DNA from: Streptomyces prunicolor NBRC 13075
Lineage (GTDB): Bacteria > Actinomycetota > Actinomycetes > Streptomycetales > Streptomycetaceae
DNA: 43,486 nucleotides
Direction: 5' to 3'
Assembly: GCF_000367365.1 (NCBI RefSeq)
Contig: NZ_BARF01000141.1
Coordinates: 1 to 43,486, forward strand
Positions 42,026-43,486 of this stretch are shown here, piece by piece. The first letter of the stretch is position 1, and the number at the start of each line of letters is the position of its first letter. The notes beneath the pieces are model-generated. The model was not told the origin of the DNA. It searched no databases and saw only the letters and a program-made list of their open reading frames with translations. The translations under genes and the position numbers were made by a program.

Positions 42026-42252
42026 CTCTGGCCAGCCTCAGGGGTGTAGGACCGCGCAAGCGAGCACCAGCAGGGCGGCGGACAACACCTCCGCAAGCGA
42101 GGTATTCAGGACCGCGGCCCCTTCCAGACAGCAGAGCGTGGCCCATCCTGATCCAGGCCATGCTCTCCCGGCTCGTGGACGCCCTGGAGGTGCCACCGCT
42201 TCGCCCAAGCTCAGAGCACAAGGTCGATTTCCGTCCCCCGCTTCAGGACTGG
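42026..42252. other. gap between the DUF6221 relic and the small hypothetical gene
   Basis: No gene recognised on either strand. Confidence 0.4.
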
Positions 42253-42584
42253 CTAGGGGGACCACGCGTCCCGCCATGCCGAATGGAGTTCGTAGGGCAG
42301 GGCCATGGCCTTGAGACCCGCGAAGACAAGGCTCGACTCCAACGGCCAGACAGCGCCGCACCGGCGCTCGTGTTCGAGCCGCTGTTCGTACCGGCGCAGG
42401 ATGCCTGCGTTGACGCAGACGGCGGCGAGCAGCGACGCGGGGCACGGGCGGGCGCATCCCGCTGACGGGTCGGGCGCGACGGAGTGCGGGCAGGCAGCTC
42501 GTGGAACAGGTGGGCATCGTGCGCGTCCTCGTCCAGGCGCGCGTAGAGAAAGTCCACCAGTTCATCCAAGGACGAGACGTGCAT
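42253..42584 (-). pseudogene. frameshifted DUF6221-family gene
   Basis: ATG 42584 starts MHVSSLDELVDFLYARLDED, the N-terminus of DUF6221 proteins. After about codon 32-50 the reading frame must shift to continue the family sequence: PASLLAAVCVNAGILRRYEQ, then FAGLKAMALPYELHSAWRDA, ending at TAG 42255-42253. Read in the first frame alone, the C-terminal half is Ser/Pro/Arg-rich nonsense. One frameshift separates the two halves; a sequencing error is possible. DUF6221 proteins are small and cytosolic, of unknown function, and frequent near phage and conjugative elements in Streptomyces. Confidence 0.7.
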
Positions 42585-42900
42585 GAGCCCTCCCCCTCCC
42601 TGGGTTCTTCCGCCCTCCGATCCCGGCAGTCAACACCCCCTGCCAATGGACAGCTTGCTTCTCACCCCGTTCCAGAGTTGCCGCTCCCGTGACAATCACG
42701 CTCCAGCCCACAGGGGATTCGGAGCCGATCACGTCAGCCTCGTCGGTGGCTGGACGCCTCCGGGGCCTGCACGTCAGATGACGCCGACTGCGCGGCTCAC
42801 GGCGTCGGGGCGGTGCGGCTTTCAGTTGATCGCTACCGTGCAGAGCAGGGCGGTTCAGGTCTCAGGAGTGACTCCGGGCTCCCGCGCGGGCTGCCGGCGT
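42585..42900. other. 316-bp region between rpoA and the DUF6221 relic
   Basis: No gene. In a normal Streptomyces alpha operon rplQ would begin here, directly after rpoA; no ribosomal protein L17 sequence is present on the minus strand. I see no strong terminator hairpin. Confidence 0.6.
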
Positions 42901-43486
42901 TCAGTACCGCTCGGTCTCGACGAATCCCGTGTCCGCGTTGTCGGTGGTGAAGGTGTCGACCGCGGCCGTGGGGTCGAATCCGGGCGGGCTGTCCTTCAGT
43001 GCCAGGCCCATGCCGGCCAGCTTCGCCTTGACCTCGTCGATCGACTTCGCGCCGAAGTTGCGGATGTCCAGGAGGTCCGCCTCGGAACGCGCCAGGAGCT
43101 CACCCACCAAGTGGACGCCCTCGCGCTTGAGGCAGTTGTACGAGCGGACCGTGAGGTCGAGTTCCTCGATCGGCAGCGCCATATCGGCGGCAAAGGCGAC
43201 GTCCGTCAGGGTCGGGCCCATGTCGATGCCCTCAGCGTCGAAGTTCAGCTCGCGGGCGAGACCGAACAGCTCCACCAGGGTCTTGCCGGCCGACGCCATG
43301 GCGTCACGGGGACGCATGGCCTGCTTCGTCTCGACGTCGACGATGAGCTTGTCGAAGTCGGTCCGCTGCTCGACACGCGTGGCCTCGACCTTGTACGTGA
43401 CCTTCAGCACCGGGCTGTAGATGGAGTCGACCGGAATACGGCCGATCTCCTGGCCCACCTGCTTGTTCTGCACGGAGGAGACGTAA
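42901..43486 (-). CDS. rpoA: RNA polymerase alpha subunit, C-terminal part (runs off the window), probable second copy
   Basis: 195 codons, open to the window edge; the start lies beyond it. The full Streptomyces alpha subunit has about 340 residues, so the N-terminal 145 are missing. Visible are the end of the N-terminal dimerisation domain (NKQVGQEIGRIPVDSIYSPV, VEQRTDFDKLIVDVET), the linker and the complete alpha-CTD (ALPIEELDLTVRSYNCLKRE and LLDIRNFGAKSIDEVKAKL, the helices that contact UP-element DNA and activators). The tail is NADTGFVETERY, where I recall a longer Asp/Ala-rich end in the usual Streptomyces protein. No rplQ follows and the neighbours are accessory genes. Confidence 0.95.
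   Translation of the reverse strand, partial: YVSSVQNKQVGQEIGRIPVDSIYSPVLKVTYKVEATRVEQRTDFDKLIVDVETKQAMRPRDAMASAGKTLVELFGLARELNFDAEGIDMGPTLTDVAFAADMALPIEELDLTVRSYNCLKREGVHLVGELLARSEADLLDIRNFGAKSIDEVKAKLAGMGLALKDSPPGFDPTAAVDTFTTDNADTGFVETERY

Noticed and set aside
1..43486. tRNA genes or a replication origin
   Set aside because: I found no cloverleaf-like sequence, no DnaA box cluster and no replication-initiator gene.

Overview
The window is high-GC DNA with actinobacterial coding style: GTG and TTG starts, four-base ATGA/GTGA stop-start overlaps and very G+C-rich third codon positions. The families (WhiB, SsgA-like, DUF5133, STAS-ANTAR, DUF4235, DUF3618, F420-dependent LLM oxidoreductase, DUF2637, DUF6221) point to Streptomyces or a close relative. 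The gene content looks like an accessory, chromosome-arm region, because decayed gene copies lie among intact stress genes. The right edge holds an RNA polymerase alpha subunit gene that lacks its usual ribosomal-protein neighbours.

1-28 kb is a stress and cell-envelope region. In order it holds: WhiB and STAS-ANTAR regulators with a divergent winged-helix regulator; a decayed topoisomerase IB copy; a DUF5133/SsgA-like pair; a HhH-GPD protein; SRPBCC and PRC-barrel proteins; an AI-2E-type transporter; FUSC and CorA-like transporters; a Holin-X/DUF3618/DUF4235 operon; a haloacetate-dehalogenase-like hydrolase; a CYTH-CHAD protein; a HAD phosphatase with an F420-dependent oxidoreductase; a divergent five-gene locus (haem-oxygenase-like di-iron protein, methyltransferase and CDGSH protein on one side, ATP-grasp ligase and CocE-type hydrolase on the other); an MFS half-gene; a catalase C-terminal fragment fused to the 5' end of an SRPBCC gene; a DUF3040-topoisomerase IB operon; a FAD-Rieske oxidoreductase; and an Orn/Lys/Arg-decarboxylase family enzyme. 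The five-gene divergent locus is the best candidate here for an undescribed enzymatic system.

28-29.3 kb is a graveyard of mobile-element relics, including the C-terminal part of an IS5-type transposase.

29.3-41.3 kb looks like a 12-kb mobile island. It is bounded by a 25-nt direct repeat (one mismatch) and a second 19-nt GTGCAC-rich repeat. It carries a YefM/YoeB toxin-antitoxin pair and a complete four-gene Wadjet anti-plasmid operon (jetA-jetB-jetC-jetD, all overlapping by 4 bp). It also carries an IS256-family element with perfect 25-bp inverted repeats that has cut the 3' end of a DUF2637 (SpdB-like) gene typical of actinobacterial conjugative elements. No integrase remains. The right repeat lies in sequence resembling the 3' end of RNase P RNA.

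41.3-43.5 kb holds two coupled small genes of unknown function, a frameshifted DUF6221 gene, and the C-terminal 195 codons of an rpoA gene that leaves the window. No rplQ follows it and its sequence departs from what I recall of the usual Streptomyces alpha subunit, so it is probably a second rpoA.
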